Part shown: piece by piece, positions 1 to 7,736 of the stretch
Position numbering within the stretch: the stretch's first letter is position 1
Layout of the letters: every line of letters begins with the position of its first letter
Assembly (NCBI RefSeq): GCF_003217575.1
Contig: NZ_QJTC01000018.1
Span: 1 to 64,000 of the forward strand
Length of the DNA: 64,000 nucleotides
Direction: 5' to 3'
DNA from: Xylophilus ampelinus
GTDB lineage: Bacteria > Pseudomonadota > Gammaproteobacteria > Burkholderiales > Burkholderiaceae_C
Notes under the pieces: generated by a model
What the model was told of the DNA's origin: nothing
Seen by the model: the letters and a program-made list of their open reading frames with translations, nothing else
The model's database searches: none
Position numbers and translations under genes: made by a program

Positions 1-11
1 TCATCTGTCAT

Positions 12-44
12 CTACGTTCCCACGTTGTGTATGTGGGAACGTAG
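12..44. repeat. Perfect 12-bp inverted repeat upstream of the DUF927 gene
   Basis: The arms CTACGTTCCCAC (12-23) and GTGGGAACGTAG (33-44) are perfectly complementary around a 9-nt loop. There is no T-tract, so it is not a classic intrinsic terminator. It lies about 60 bp before the first gene of the element fragment. An operator for an element-encoded regulator is possible but not shown. Confidence 0.6.
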
Positions 45-106
45 GCTGTCAGGTCATGAGGTGTGACTCAAGGGCGTGATTAATTGACCGCGTACCGGCG
101 TTCCCC

Positions 107-2047
107 GTGCACGAGAGTGAAGAGAACCACGATTTCAACGACATGCATCGCCAACAGGGCCTGGGCGCGGTCGCTGCGTGCATAGCGGCGGCGCTTGAGG
201 CCTTGTCGATCGCGCCGCCGAGGGTGCCAGCCGCGGCAGAAGTCGCAGGCGACCAAACCGACGACCCGCACGACCCTTTCACTGTCGATGCTGATGGCGT
301 GTACTACAACGGGCGGGGCCGCGATGGCGAGCCGCTGCGGCCGCTGTGGATCTGCAGTCGCATCCACGTCGATGCGCGCACACGCGATCAAGAGGGCAAC
401 GCCTGGGGCTACCTGCTGTCTTTCGCAGATCCGCTCGGCAAGCCGCGCCAGTGGGCCATGCCGGCGCGCATGCTCGCGGCTGACGGTGGCGAATATCGCT
501 CGGTGCTGCTGAACATGGGTTTGCGGATCGCCACGTCGTCAGCCGCCCGAAACCGGCTGACCGAATACATCCAGTCGCGCCGGCCCGCCGATTTCGCGTC
601 GTGTACAGACCGCATCGGCTGGCATCACACGCCCGAAGGTGCCGCCTACGTGCTGCCGCATGAGACGTTCGGCGACAAAGCGGAGCGCATCGTTTTTCAG
701 AGCGACAGCCAGATGGAAAACACGTTTCGCGTTCGGCGAGACGTAGCCCTTTGGCGTGAGCGCATCGGAGCCCTGTGCGTGGGCAATAGCCGCCTCGTGT
801 TCGCGGTGGCATGCGCCTTCGCCGGCCCCTTGCTGCGCCCCGCCGGCATGGAGTCAGGCGGCTTCCATTTTCGGGGCGACAGCTCCAGCGGAAAGACCAC
901 TGCATTGCGGTTGGCGGCAAGCGTGAACGGCGGGCCGAGCTACATGCAGCGCTGGCGCACCACAGACAACGCGCTGGAGGCCATTGCGGCCCAGCATTGC
1001 GACGCGCTGCTGATCCTCGACGAACTGGCCCAAGTAGAGGGCAGGGTGGCGGGGGAGTGCGCCTACATGCTGGCCAACGAACAGAGCAAGGCGCGTGCGA
1101 CGCGTGGCGGTGCGGCACGGGCGCGGCTGTCGTGGCGTCTGTTGTTCCTCTCCGCCGGCGAGCTGGGTTTGGCCGATCACATGGCCGAGGGCATGAAGCG
1201 CGCACGCACAGGGCAAGAAGTGCGGATGGCCGACATTCCCGCCGATGCCGGCGCCGGCCTTGGCGCATTCGAGCAGCTGCACGATTTTGCGGGCGGCGCA
1301 GCGTTTGCCAGCTACCTCGCCCGTGAGGCCGGGGCCACCTATGGCGCGCCAGGCCGGGCTTTCATCGAGTGGTCATGCGCTCAATGGAGCACCCTTCCGA
1401 AGAGGCTGCGCGCCGATATTCAGGCTATGCAGACGAAGTGGGTGCCGTCCGGTGCGTCAGGCCAGGTGGAGCGGGTTGCCGCACGGTTTGCCCTGGTAGG
1501 CGCCGCCGGCGAGATTGCGACTGAGGCCGGAATGACGGGCTGGCCTAAAGGCGAAAGCGAAGCGGCCGCACGGGTCTGCTTCGAGGCGTGGCTGGGTGCT
1601 CGTGGCGGTGCTGGGAACAACGAAGTTCGCAGCATGCTTCGGCAGGTACGCCGCTTCCTAGAGGCACATGGTGAGGGTCGCTTCACTTGGTGGCACCGTG
1701 CTGCCGACGACCACAGCGCCAAAACGCTACATCGTGCGGGTTTCCGCCGAATGGTCGATGCCGATGGCAAGCCGATCAAGAACGACGCCGAGCACCAGCG
1801 GGAGTATGGAGAACGCGTTAGTCCGCTGGCTGCTGAAGGCATCAGCATCGAGTATTTCATCTTGCCCGAGGTCTTCCGGATGGAGGTCTGTCAGGGCTTC
1901 GACATCGAGGCGGTTTGCCGCGTTCTGGTAGAGCATCAGTGCCTTGTAGTCGAAGCCGGTCGGCACACGGTTAGCGCCAGGCTGCCGGGCCTCGGCAAGG
2001 CCCGTTGCTACCGCATCCCGCCGAGCATTTTCGACATGGAGCCGTAA
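107..2047 (+). CDS. DUF927-family ATPase/helicase-like protein of an integrated element
   Basis: A 646-residue protein with a clear Walker A motif GDSSSGKT at residues 257-264 and an acidic Walker B-like strand (LLILDEL) near residue 300. This matches the DUF927 family, which is found in phages, satellites and integrative elements, often fused or adjacent to primase modules and presumed to act in element replication. The longest frame opens with GTG at 107. ATG at 143 is an alternative, and neither has a convincing Shine-Dalgarno, so translation may be coupled to a gene left of the window. It is the first of five closely packed same-strand genes. The family assignment comes from the motif and overall character; the biochemical activity is inferred. 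Confidence 0.75.
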   Translation: MHESEENHDFNDMHRQQGLGAVAACIAAALEALSIAPPRVPAAAEVAGDQTDDPHDPFTVDADGVYYNGRGRDGEPLRPLWICSRIHVDARTRDQEGNAWGYLLSFADPLGKPRQWAMPARMLAADGGEYRSVLLNMGLRIATSSAARNRLTEYIQSRRPADFASCTDRIGWHHTPEGAAYVLPHETFGDKAERIVFQSDSQMENTFRVRRDVALWRERIGALCVGNSRLVFAVACAFAGPLLRPAGMESGGFHFRGDSSSGKTTALRLAASVNGGPSYMQRWRTTDNALEAIAAQHCDALLILDELAQVEGRVAGECAYMLANEQSKARATRGGAARARLSWRLLFLSAGELGLADHMAEGMKRARTGQEVRMADIPADAGAGLGAFEQLHDFAGGAAFASYLAREAGATYGAPGRAFIEWSCAQWSTLPKRLRADIQAMQTKWVPSGASGQVERVAARFALVGAAGEIATEAGMTGWPKGESEAAARVCFEAWLGARGGAGNNEVRSMLRQVRRFLEAHGEGRFTWWHRAADDHSAKTLHRAGFRRMVDADGKPIKNDAEHQREYGERVSPLAAEGISIEYFILPEVFRMEVCQGFDIEAVCRVLVEHQCLVVEAGRHTVSARLPGLGKARCYRIPPSIFDMEP

Positions 2048-2518
2048 ATGCCGGGCACCAAATCGAATGATCTTGTCGCGCTTGAACATGCCGCACGGGT
2101 TGCCGCTGGCCAGGCGGATCGCGGCGATGTGCAATGGCTGCAGCGAGGGTTCGAGGCCTGGGCCAGAAGCGGGGGCGCGGTGCCGTTGGAGCGCTGTCTG
2201 CACCTTCCGCGGACAGAGGCTCAAATGCTCCGTCTGCAGCGCGATACCTGGCTGTCGACTGTTGCTGCAGAGCTTAGAACGGATCCTGCGTTGCACGACG
2301 CTAGCACCTGGCTATTGGCCCGCCGGACGGCGGAAGAACTGGACCGCTTCGTGTCGCGTGGGCCATGGCGTGAATGGCGCACTGCCGGCCTGCCTGATGG
2401 CTCCAGTCGCTTGCGGGAGGCGCTCTACCACGTGGCGCTGGCCAACGCCGGACAGGACCTGTCAGCGCGCCAGGTGCTGCGCATTCTGGGACAGGCTTCC
2501 AGCGTGCTTTGTCATTGA
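2048..2518 (+). CDS. Hypothetical protein of the integrated element
   Basis: The ATG follows directly on the TAA of the DUF927 gene with no gap, so the two are almost certainly co-transcribed and translationally coupled. The 156-residue product is rich in Arg, Ala and Leu, appears helical and has no signal peptide, membrane segment or motif I recognise. Genes in this position in phage satellites often encode small replication or packaging accessory proteins, but nothing in the sequence supports a specific role. Confidence 0.6.
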   Translation: MPGTKSNDLVALEHAARVAAGQADRGDVQWLQRGFEAWARSGGAVPLERCLHLPRTEAQMLRLQRDTWLSTVAAELRTDPALHDASTWLLARRTAEELDRFVSRGPWREWRTAGLPDGSSRLREALYHVALANAGQDLSARQVLRILGQASSVLCH

Positions 2519-2563
2519 GGGTCGGGGACAGTACATCCACGCGGCAATAGTGCAGCGAAAAGG

Positions 2564-2851
2564 ATGACGATGAGCGGGAAGAAATTGACGTTGGAGGAGG
2601 CTAAGCGACTCTATCCAACGGAGTACGCGGCAGCCATGGCGCAGGGCGCGCACAACGAGCGTGAGCGATGGAAGGGCATCGAGGCGGTAGCCGACGACCT
2701 AGGCCCAGGCTACGAAGCCATGGTGCAAGCCTGCAAAGCGAATGGAAACTGCACTGGCGCAACGCTTGCGCAGTTGGCTTTGAAGCAGCGGCAGGGCCAG
2801 CTCGCCGCACAGGCCGCCTACCTGCAACGCGGTGGAGTGCCCCAGCCATGA
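2564..2851 (+). CDS. Stand-alone protein resembling the scaffold tail of phage head proteases
   Basis: A 95-residue protein that starts with an LTLEEAKRLYP helix, followed by an NERERWKGIEAV segment and a C-terminal ATLAQLALKQ helix. That order resembles the C-terminal, internal-scaffold portion of S49/ClpP-type prohead proteases of tailed phages. Here it has no protease domain and starts on its own ATG (a second ATG lies two codons in). Its stop overlaps the next start (ATGA). The resemblance is from memory of the family and is moderate. It could be a free scaffold protein, as some phages make, or a leftover fragment. Confidence 0.55.
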   Translation: MTMSGKKLTLEEAKRLYPTEYAAAMAQGAHNERERWKGIEAVADDLGPGYEAMVQACKANGNCTGATLAQLALKQRQGQLAAQAAYLQRGGVPQP

Positions 2852-3195
2852 ACGTCACATTCAAAGACTCCGTGTTGCACTCCGGCCGCGCCTACAAGGT
2901 GGGCGATACCGCAACGCTGCCCGACCAGCAGGCGTACCAGTTGGTGGTGAGCGGAGCGGCAGAACCCGGCGACCGTCTGGCCCGCAAACGGGTGGACGAA
3001 CTTGGTGGTCTGCCGAAGCCGAAAGCCGCTGCACCCGAGCAGTCCCCATATGCGCCCATGCTCACGCCGATTCTGCGGGATCCCGCTGTTGCGGCAGCGG
3101 CACGTGCTGCCCATAACCAAGCGATGAGTGATGCAACCCGGGAACGCAAGCAAAACTCGCTCGCTCGACTTTTGAAAGGTGGCCGCAATGTTTGA
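2848..3195 (+). CDS. Small phage head-region-like protein (DUF7210-like N-terminus)
   Basis: The start ATG at 2848 overlaps the TGA of the previous gene. The first 50 residues (MNVTFKDSVLHSGR, then VGDTATLPD and SGAAEPG) have the layout of short phage proteins in which a beta-rich domain ends in a 'GAAEP' turn (DUF7210-like), usually encoded among head-completion genes. The second half is charged and proline-rich (LPKPKAAAPEQSP) and probably disordered. 115 residues, no membrane segment. Function unknown. Confidence 0.6.
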   Translation: MNVTFKDSVLHSGRAYKVGDTATLPDQQAYQLVVSGAAEPGDRLARKRVDELGGLPKPKAAAPEQSPYAPMLTPILRDPAVAAAARAAHNQAMSDATRERKQNSLARLLKGGRNV

Positions 3196-3751
3196 AGCTA
3201 TTCGCCAAGCCATCACGGGCTATGCCCGCGAACTCAAGCAGGTCCGCGATGCGATCGAACGCGCAAGCCGCGAGCGGGAGGACCTGCTGTTTGCACCGCC
3301 GTCGAAGGCTGATCTGGCCGCCGCGCTGGAGCGCTGGCATACCGCGAACGTCCAGCGTTACCGTAGCCTGGTGGCGGCCAGCTTGGCCAAGCTGCGCACC
3401 AACCGCGAAGCACTTGACGACCTCACTGCATCCGACGATCTGACGGCACTGGATACCGGGCTGCAGCACTTGAACCTGTTCGGGCTCATTCGCAGTGGCC
3501 CCGGTGGCGTGATCGCATCAGAGACCACGGCTATCGAGCAATCGATGCTGGGGCTCTTCGGTGACTCGGTGTACCGCATCCTGCTTGCAGAGGTCGACAA
3601 AATGCCGGCGCTGCCCGATGAGCTGAGCACTGCCGAGCGTTCGCGGCGCCTTACGAAGATCGATGCCGAACTGAAAACGTTACGTGCCAAGGAAGAGACG
3701 CTGGTCACGGCCGCCGAAGAGGCGGGCATAAACGTCGAGGCCGTCGGCTAA
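3188..3751 (+). CDS. Hypothetical coiled-coil protein of the integrated element
   Basis: ATG at 3188 is chosen over GTG at 3179 because AAAGGTGG ends a few bases upstream of it, and because it gives an 8-bp overlap with the preceding gene, in line with the rest of this run. About 187 residues, mainly heptad-rich helices: residues 10-35 (ELKQVRDAIERASRE) and a C-terminal helix with TKIDAELKTLRAKEE. The middle has a glycine turn (IRSGPGGVI). No family is recognised. The position after scaffold- and head-like genes suggests a virion or packaging protein of the element. It is the last gene before a non-coding kilobase. Confidence 0.55.
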   Translation: MFEAIRQAITGYARELKQVRDAIERASREREDLLFAPPSKADLAAALERWHTANVQRYRSLVAASLAKLRTNREALDDLTASDDLTALDTGLQHLNLFGLIRSGPGGVIASETTAIEQSMLGLFGDSVYRILLAEVDKMPALPDELSTAERSRRLTKIDAELKTLRAKEETLVTAAEEAGINVEAVG

Positions 3752-4072
3752 AGGTTCTGCTGCGCAGCGCGAGAGCCGATGCTCATAGCGCTGCGGGCTT
3801 GCTTCTATGGGCATCGACCGGCACCAGCCGCACCGGGCTGGTGGGCGTCGTCCGGGCATGTGGCCGTCCCCTACGGGAGGGCTGATGGCACATGCGTAAG
3901 GCGCCACCTCACTTTGCGATTCTTCGCTTAAAACGCCCTCCGGCCTTCTTGCTGCTGCGGCCCTTATCTCAACGCATCGACCTGACATCACCCCTTGGTG
4001 CGTAGGTCTCTTTGACTCTTCCATTGACCTAACCATCAGTCGAATTCCTAGGTTTTGAACAACCGGAAGATG

Positions 4073-4307
4073 TGTCCCCGGCCCGCATTGGTGTGGCGAG
4101 GGAGAGTCAAATTTGCGATTTCATCCGGTTAATTACAGGTTCCAAGGACGAAACTGCACAATTAACAGGCAGTTTTCTGTGGATAACGTCTTTTGTCCCC
4201 GGTGTCCCCGGTGGATAACTGTTGTCCCCGCTTGTCCCGAGGGACAAAATTATCAATACGTGACAACAACTTACGAGCGTTATGAGCGAGTGTCCCCGGT
4301 GTCCCCG
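4073..4307. repeat. TGTCCCCG iterons with DnaA boxes; candidate element replication origin
   Basis: TGTCCCCG occurs at 4073, 4194, 4203, 4223, 4291 and 4300, with a one-base variant at 4233 that forms a palindrome TTGTCCC-GA-GGGACAA. Interspersed are TGTGGATAA (4178-4186, a perfect DnaA box on the complementary strand) and GGTGGATAA (4210-4218, one mismatch). The DNA just before them is AT-richer than the surroundings. Iterons plus DnaA boxes next to a DUF927 ATPase gene is the expected layout of a replication origin. That role is inferred. Confidence 0.5.
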
Positions 4308-4572
4308 CTAAAACTATGGTGTTGCCGAAAATAAGTCGAGGTCTGCCCGTCATCATTTCATCGGCCAGGCTGACCCACATCGAACCCAGATTCGGGTCTG
4401 CCGGTGAGGTCGCCTCCGGTCAGGGGTGGGGTGGCCCGATGGTCACGGGTCCTCCTGGCAGCTCTCCGTATGCGGGTAATTCGAACCCCGTTCATCCGCT
4501 GTTGCGAGGGGCGTCTAAGGGGGTTAAGTGAAGTGGGAGGGCAGGGCGGCTGCCTGCTGGAATGGACTGACA

Positions 4573-4642
4573 AAGGGGGCATTTGGAATGTGCCCCCAGA
4601 ATTCAGAAACGTGCCCCCAAATGTGCCCCCAGATGCCCCCGG
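4573..4642. repeat. GTGCCCCCA repeat cluster beside the att site
   Basis: GTGCCCCCA occurs at 4590, 4611 and 4623, with a degenerate copy (ATGCCCCCG) near 4634 and an inverted GGGGGCAT near 4575. The same GTGCCCCC core appears in the 3' end of the adjacent tRNA-Arg. Short repeats of this type close to an attachment site commonly bind recombinase arm domains or excisionase; that role is a guess here. Confidence 0.5.
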
Positions 4643-4744
4643 ATTGCAGCAAACTACCTTGGACGGTAGTGGAAGCGAAATGAAGAGTTTTGAGAGGGAG
4701 AGCAGGGCTAAATGGACTTTAGCGGACGCTATTGGATGAAAAAA

Positions 4745-4790
4745 TGGTGCCCCCGACAGGAATCGGACCTGTGACCTATCCCTTCGTCCC
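4745..4790 (-). other. Probable attachment site in the tRNA-Arg(CCU) 3' exon
   Basis: The element-like genes and repeats stop exactly at the encoded CCA end of the tRNA-Arg gene. The 3' ends of tRNA genes are standard targets of tyrosine integrases. The opposite copy and the integrase would lie left of the window, so the duplication cannot be confirmed here. Confidence 0.4.
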
Positions 4791-5014
4791 ACTTCGGCTT
4801 TCGCCGCCACATGGCGTGTTCGTGGGCTGGACTATGCCTTGACCATCGGCCGCACCGTCGCCGGTACGTCCTGCAGGCCTGAGCCGTCTAGTCTCTACAC
4901 CTTCCCCGGCGAGGGGCTTGGCTCGGCGTTGCCACGGGCCTGCAGCCCAGAGGGTTCACCGAATTTGACTCAATTCACACGACGGCTTTCGCGCGCCGGT
5001 GCCCAAAATTGTCT
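4785..5014 (-). ncRNA. Group I intron (IC3-like) in tRNA-Arg(CCU)
   Basis: Read on the minus strand, the insert begins after a U (exon ...CTCCT) and ends in G, as group I introns do. A GGG early in the intron can act as internal guide for CCU with a G-U pair at the splice site. It carries the catalytic-core blocks GAGACTAGACGG (P7 5' side, about 4884-4896) and CATAGTCCAG (P7 3' side, about 4827-4836), plus AAATTCGG and CAACGCCGAGCCAAGC (P4-P6), which match my memory of the Azoarcus tRNA-Ile ribozyme almost base for base. A CGGC-GAAA-GCCG hairpin near the 3' end fits P9. No homing endonuclease frame is present. Confidence 0.92.
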
Positions 5015-5213
5015 AGGAGGGGATCGCTCTATCCACTGAGCTACGGAGGCACGTGGCTAGTGTACCAAGGCGGGCGAGCGGTACTTTCCCAGCCTTGAGG
5101 GTTGCAGGGCGCGTGGCTACACTGCACACGCCAGGTCGAGGGCTGGCGAGGGCGCTACCCGGCGCAGGCGCGCTGTGGCGTTTAATCTATTTTTCACAAT
5201 CAAATTGCTCGAA

Positions 5214-6844
5214 ATGAAATCCACAAACTTGACCGTGGGCAAACGCCTTGCCATTGGATTCGGCCTGCTCCTGACCATCCTGGTCGTCGTGGCGGTCGTC
5301 GCCATCGCGAAGGTTCGCAGCATCGACGCCGCGTTGCGAGCCAATAGCGAGGAGCACACCAGCATCCAGCGCTATGCCATCAATTTCCGCGGGTCGGCGC
5401 ACGATCGCGCCATTGCCACCCGCGACGTGGTGCTCGCGGCGAATGCAGCCGATCGGCAGGCAGAGGTGGAAACCATTCAGCGGCTGGCCCGCTTCTATGC
5501 GGAGTCGGCCGGTCCGCTCGAGAAATCGATAGGGCCATCGGCGACGCTGCAGAGTTGCGTCGGCTCTACGGCGCGATCCAGGCCATCGAATCCAGGACGG
5601 TGGCGACCACGCAGGCGATCGTCGATCAGGCTGCCAAAGGCGATATCGCCACGGCCCGGAATGCGCTTTGGACGCAGGCCAAGCCGCAGTACGTGCAATG
5701 GTTGGCGGCGATCAACCAGCTGATCGATTTCGAGGAAGAACGCGTTCAGGAAAAGAACAGAGCCGCGTTGGGCCAGGCATCGGGATTCCTGACGGTGATG
5801 CTGATCGCCCTGGCGATTTCCCTCGCACTGGGTGTCGCCCTCGCGTCGTGGATATCCGCGAGCATCACGCGCCAACTGGGCGCCGAGCCCGATGCGCTGG
5901 GCGAAGCGGCCCGCCGTGTATCCGAGGGTGATCTTCAGCCGGTAGCCAACGCCCAGAAGGCGCCCGCAGGCAGCGTTCTGGCGTCTCTGGCGGCGATGCA
6001 GCGCAGTCTGGCGCAGGTGGTGGGCGACGTGCGCCAGGCGTCCGATTCGATCGCCACCGGTTCGATCGAGATCGCATCCGGCAACGCGGACCTGTCCCAG
6101 AGAACCGAACGGCAGGCCTCGAGCCTCCAACAGACCTCGGCCTCAATGGAGCACATGAACTCATCGGTGCAAAACAACGCGGATACGGCGCGCCAGGCGG
6201 CGCAGTTGGCGTCGTCGGCCAGCGCGGCGGCGGCCCGGGGTGGCGAGGTCGTCGGACAGGTTGTGTCCACGATGGAAGACATCAGCGGGAGTTCGCGGAA
6301 GATCGGCGACATCATCGGCGTGATCGACAGCATCGCCTTCCAGACCAACATCCTCGCACTCAATGCCGCGGTCGAAGCGGCGCGTGCGGGTGAACAGGGA
6401 CGAGGCTTCGCCGTGGTTGCCAGCGAGGTTCGAAGTCTGGCCCAACGCAGCGCGGAAGCGGCCCGGGAAATCAAGGCGCTGATCGGGGCCAGCGTCGAAA
6501 GGGTCGAAGCCGGTTCGCGGCAGGTCGCCGACGCGGGAGCGGCCATGAACGCGATTGTGGGCGAGGTGCGCCGTGTCGCTGACCTGATCAACGAGATCAG
6601 CGCGACGACTCTGGAGCAGACCAAGGGGATCGGGATGGTCAGCAGTGCGGTCGTCGAACTGGACCAGTCCACGCAGCAGAACGCTGCGCTGGTGGAGCAG
6701 AGCGCGGCGGCTGCGGAAAGTCTGCGGCTCCAGGCATCGCGCCTAGCCGAAGTTGTACGGGTGTTTCGTTTTGGAGAGGTCGCACGGCCCGGCGCGGCGG
6801 CATCTGCCCGGATGCACGACGCATCCGTTTTGCGGCTGCGGTAG
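5214..6844 (+). pseudogene. Methyl-accepting chemotaxis protein, frameshifted
   Basis: From ATG 5214 the product has a membrane segment (residues 10-31, LAIGFGLLLTILVVV) and a four-helix ligand domain. Near 5523 the frame breaks. The rest continues one base out of phase: second membrane segment ([15 protein letters not shown]), HAMP and a full signalling domain with the hallmark hairpin tip ([32 protein letters not shown] shown as separate parts: [18 protein letters not shown], then [14 protein letters not shown]). Adding one A to the AAA at 5523-5525 restores the frame as [14 protein letters not shown], which reads as normal family sequence. Either the receptor is inactivated or a base was missed in sequencing. 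It stands alone, without che genes nearby. Intact it would be about 540 residues, the usual size for this class. Confidence 0.85.
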
Positions 6845-7038
6845 CCGCCACCGTGCGGGCAGGGCCCGCAGATCGGCGGTCCGCCGGTGCCTGAGGCTGT
6901 GCGCCCTGCGACACCGCCTCGGTGTGCGGTGCTGTTTTAAAAGCCGGGGGTGGGTGACCTGCGGGTGCTCTACCCAATCGAAAATGACCGCCTGGTGGTG
7001 CTGGTGGTTGCTGTGAAACCCCGTGAAGGTGCCTACCA

Positions 7039-7569
7039 ATGAAGACCGTTCAATTGATCGAAACCAACGGCCGCCGCGAGTACGCGGTAGTGCCCATCGA
7101 CCTGTGGGAGCGCTTTGCGGATCGCGCCGAAGATCTGGAGGACAAACTGCTGTTCGACCGAGCACGGGCCGCTGATGACGGCACCCGCATCCCCGGCGAT
7201 GTGCGGGCGGCGGAATTGAGTGGGAACCATCCGGTCAAGGCTTGACGCACGCGTCGTGGCATGAGCCAGCAGGCGCTGGCCGATGCGGCACAGATCAGCA
7301 AGCCCTATGTCAGCCAGATAGAGACCCGCAACCGTGCCGACACGGCCGATGTGCTGGCAACACTTGCCGAGGCGCTGGGTGTACAGATGGAACTGCTGCG
7401 GGGGGCAGCCGCTTTGACCACTGGAAGCGGTTTGCGTGGCGAAAAGTCACGCGCAAGGGTACGGCCCAGACGCTACGCACAACAAAAAAAGCCCCAGAAC
7501 ATCGCTGTTCCAGGGCTATCCGTTTGGTGCGGCTGGCAGGAATTGAACCCACGACCCCTTGGTTCGTAG
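7039..7569 (+). pseudogene. HTH (Xre-type) regulator interrupted by a TGA codon
   Basis: AAGGTG precedes ATG 7039. The first 68 codons encode a typical N-terminus (LIETNGRREYAVVPIDLW, then EDLEDKL). TGA stands at 7243-7245 where relatives have Trp. The same frame then continues with a complete helix-turn-helix (SQQALADAAQISKPYVSQIE) and an ADVLATLAEALGV tail. Restoring TGG gives one normal protein of about 120 residues. After about 7410 the frame runs on without family likeness and into the antisense of tRNA-Arg(ACG), so the true end is probably near 7410. Restart at ATG 7261 could still give a short HTH peptide. Such proteins usually act as antitoxin-like or phage-type repressors; no partner gene is visible. 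Confidence 0.75.
7484..7517 (-). terminator. Intrinsic terminator after tRNA-Arg(ACG)
   Basis: On the minus strand the stem AGCCCTGGAACA pairs with TGTTCTGGGGCT (one G-U pair) around GCGA, and is followed by TTTTTTT. It begins a few bases after the tRNA CCA end. Confidence 0.85.
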
Positions 7570-7601
7570 CCAAGTACTCTATCCAACTGAGCTACAGCCG
7601 C
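7525..7601 (-). tRNA. tRNA-Arg(ACG)
   Basis: A continuous 77-nt cloverleaf with encoded CCA: acceptor GCGGCTG/CAGCCGC, anticodon stem CTTGG/CCAAG around loop CTACGAA (anticodon ACG, read as ICG after deamination), and T stem GTGGG/CCTGC with one A-type mismatch tolerated. It has its own -10 box upstream and an intrinsic terminator downstream. Unlike the two neighbouring tRNA genes it has no intron. Confidence 0.95.
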
Positions 7602-7611
7602 TAAGCCTCGT

Positions 7612-7617
7612 ATTATA
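7612..7617 (-). promoter_or_regulatory. -10 element of tRNA-Arg(ACG)
   Basis: A perfect TATAAT, preceded by TGC (extended -10 character), lies 10 bp upstream of the tRNA 5' end. The -35 region is A/T-rich but weak, so the extended -10 probably dominates. Confidence 0.7.
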
Positions 7618-7736
7618 GCAGCAAAAAATTGGCGCTTTTTCGAACTGCCGACAAATCTTTCTTTCCATGCGCCGAGACCCTGGCGCTGCATACGGACCAA
7701 ACCTTCCTCCGAAGGAGTCGGAACGGAAATTCGGGG

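Larger units (their letters stand above)
3752..4744. other. Non-coding kilobase at the element end
   Basis: No open frame here has gene-like composition. It holds an 8-bp hairpin (CACCAGCC/GGCTGGTG, about 3822-3842), the TGTCCCCG/DnaA-box cluster and the GTGCCCCC repeats, and it ends at the tRNA-Arg 3' exon. The overall layout is that of the terminal control region of an integrated element. Confidence 0.6.
4745..5050 (-). tRNA. tRNA-Arg(CCU), split by a group I intron
   Basis: The exons are 5015-5050 (5' half, 36 nt) and 4745-4784 (3' half, CCA encoded), complementary strand. Joined, they give a full cloverleaf: acceptor GCCTCCG/CGGGGGC with one G-U pair, D stem GCTC/GAGC, anticodon stem ATCCC/GGGAT around loop CTCCTAA (anticodon CCT), and T stem ACAGG/CCTGT. 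The intervening 230 nt sit directly after the third anticodon base, the position used by known bacterial tRNA group I introns. Without removal of the insert no anticodon loop forms, so splicing is required for function. A TACACT -10-like hexamer lies about 10 bp upstream of the 5' end. Confidence 0.93.

Noticed and set aside
3680-4036. A 118-codon minus-strand frame after the element genes
   Set aside because: It overlaps the end of the coiled-coil gene and has erratic composition without a ribosome site.
4113-4334. A 73-codon frame over the TGTCCCCG cluster
   Set aside because: The translation is driven by the repeats (VSPVSP), with no start signal; the repeats fit an origin-like function better.
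4839-5039. A 66-codon plus-strand frame inside the tRNA-Arg insert
   Set aside because: It lies within the group I intron core on the opposite strand and has no protein-like features; the RNA structure explains the sequence.
4745-5050. Reading the tRNA-Arg locus as a broken tRNA with an unrelated insertion
   Set aside because: The exons rejoin to a perfect anticodon arm, the insert has the catalytic-core blocks of IC3 introns, and its ends (after U, terminal G) obey group I rules.
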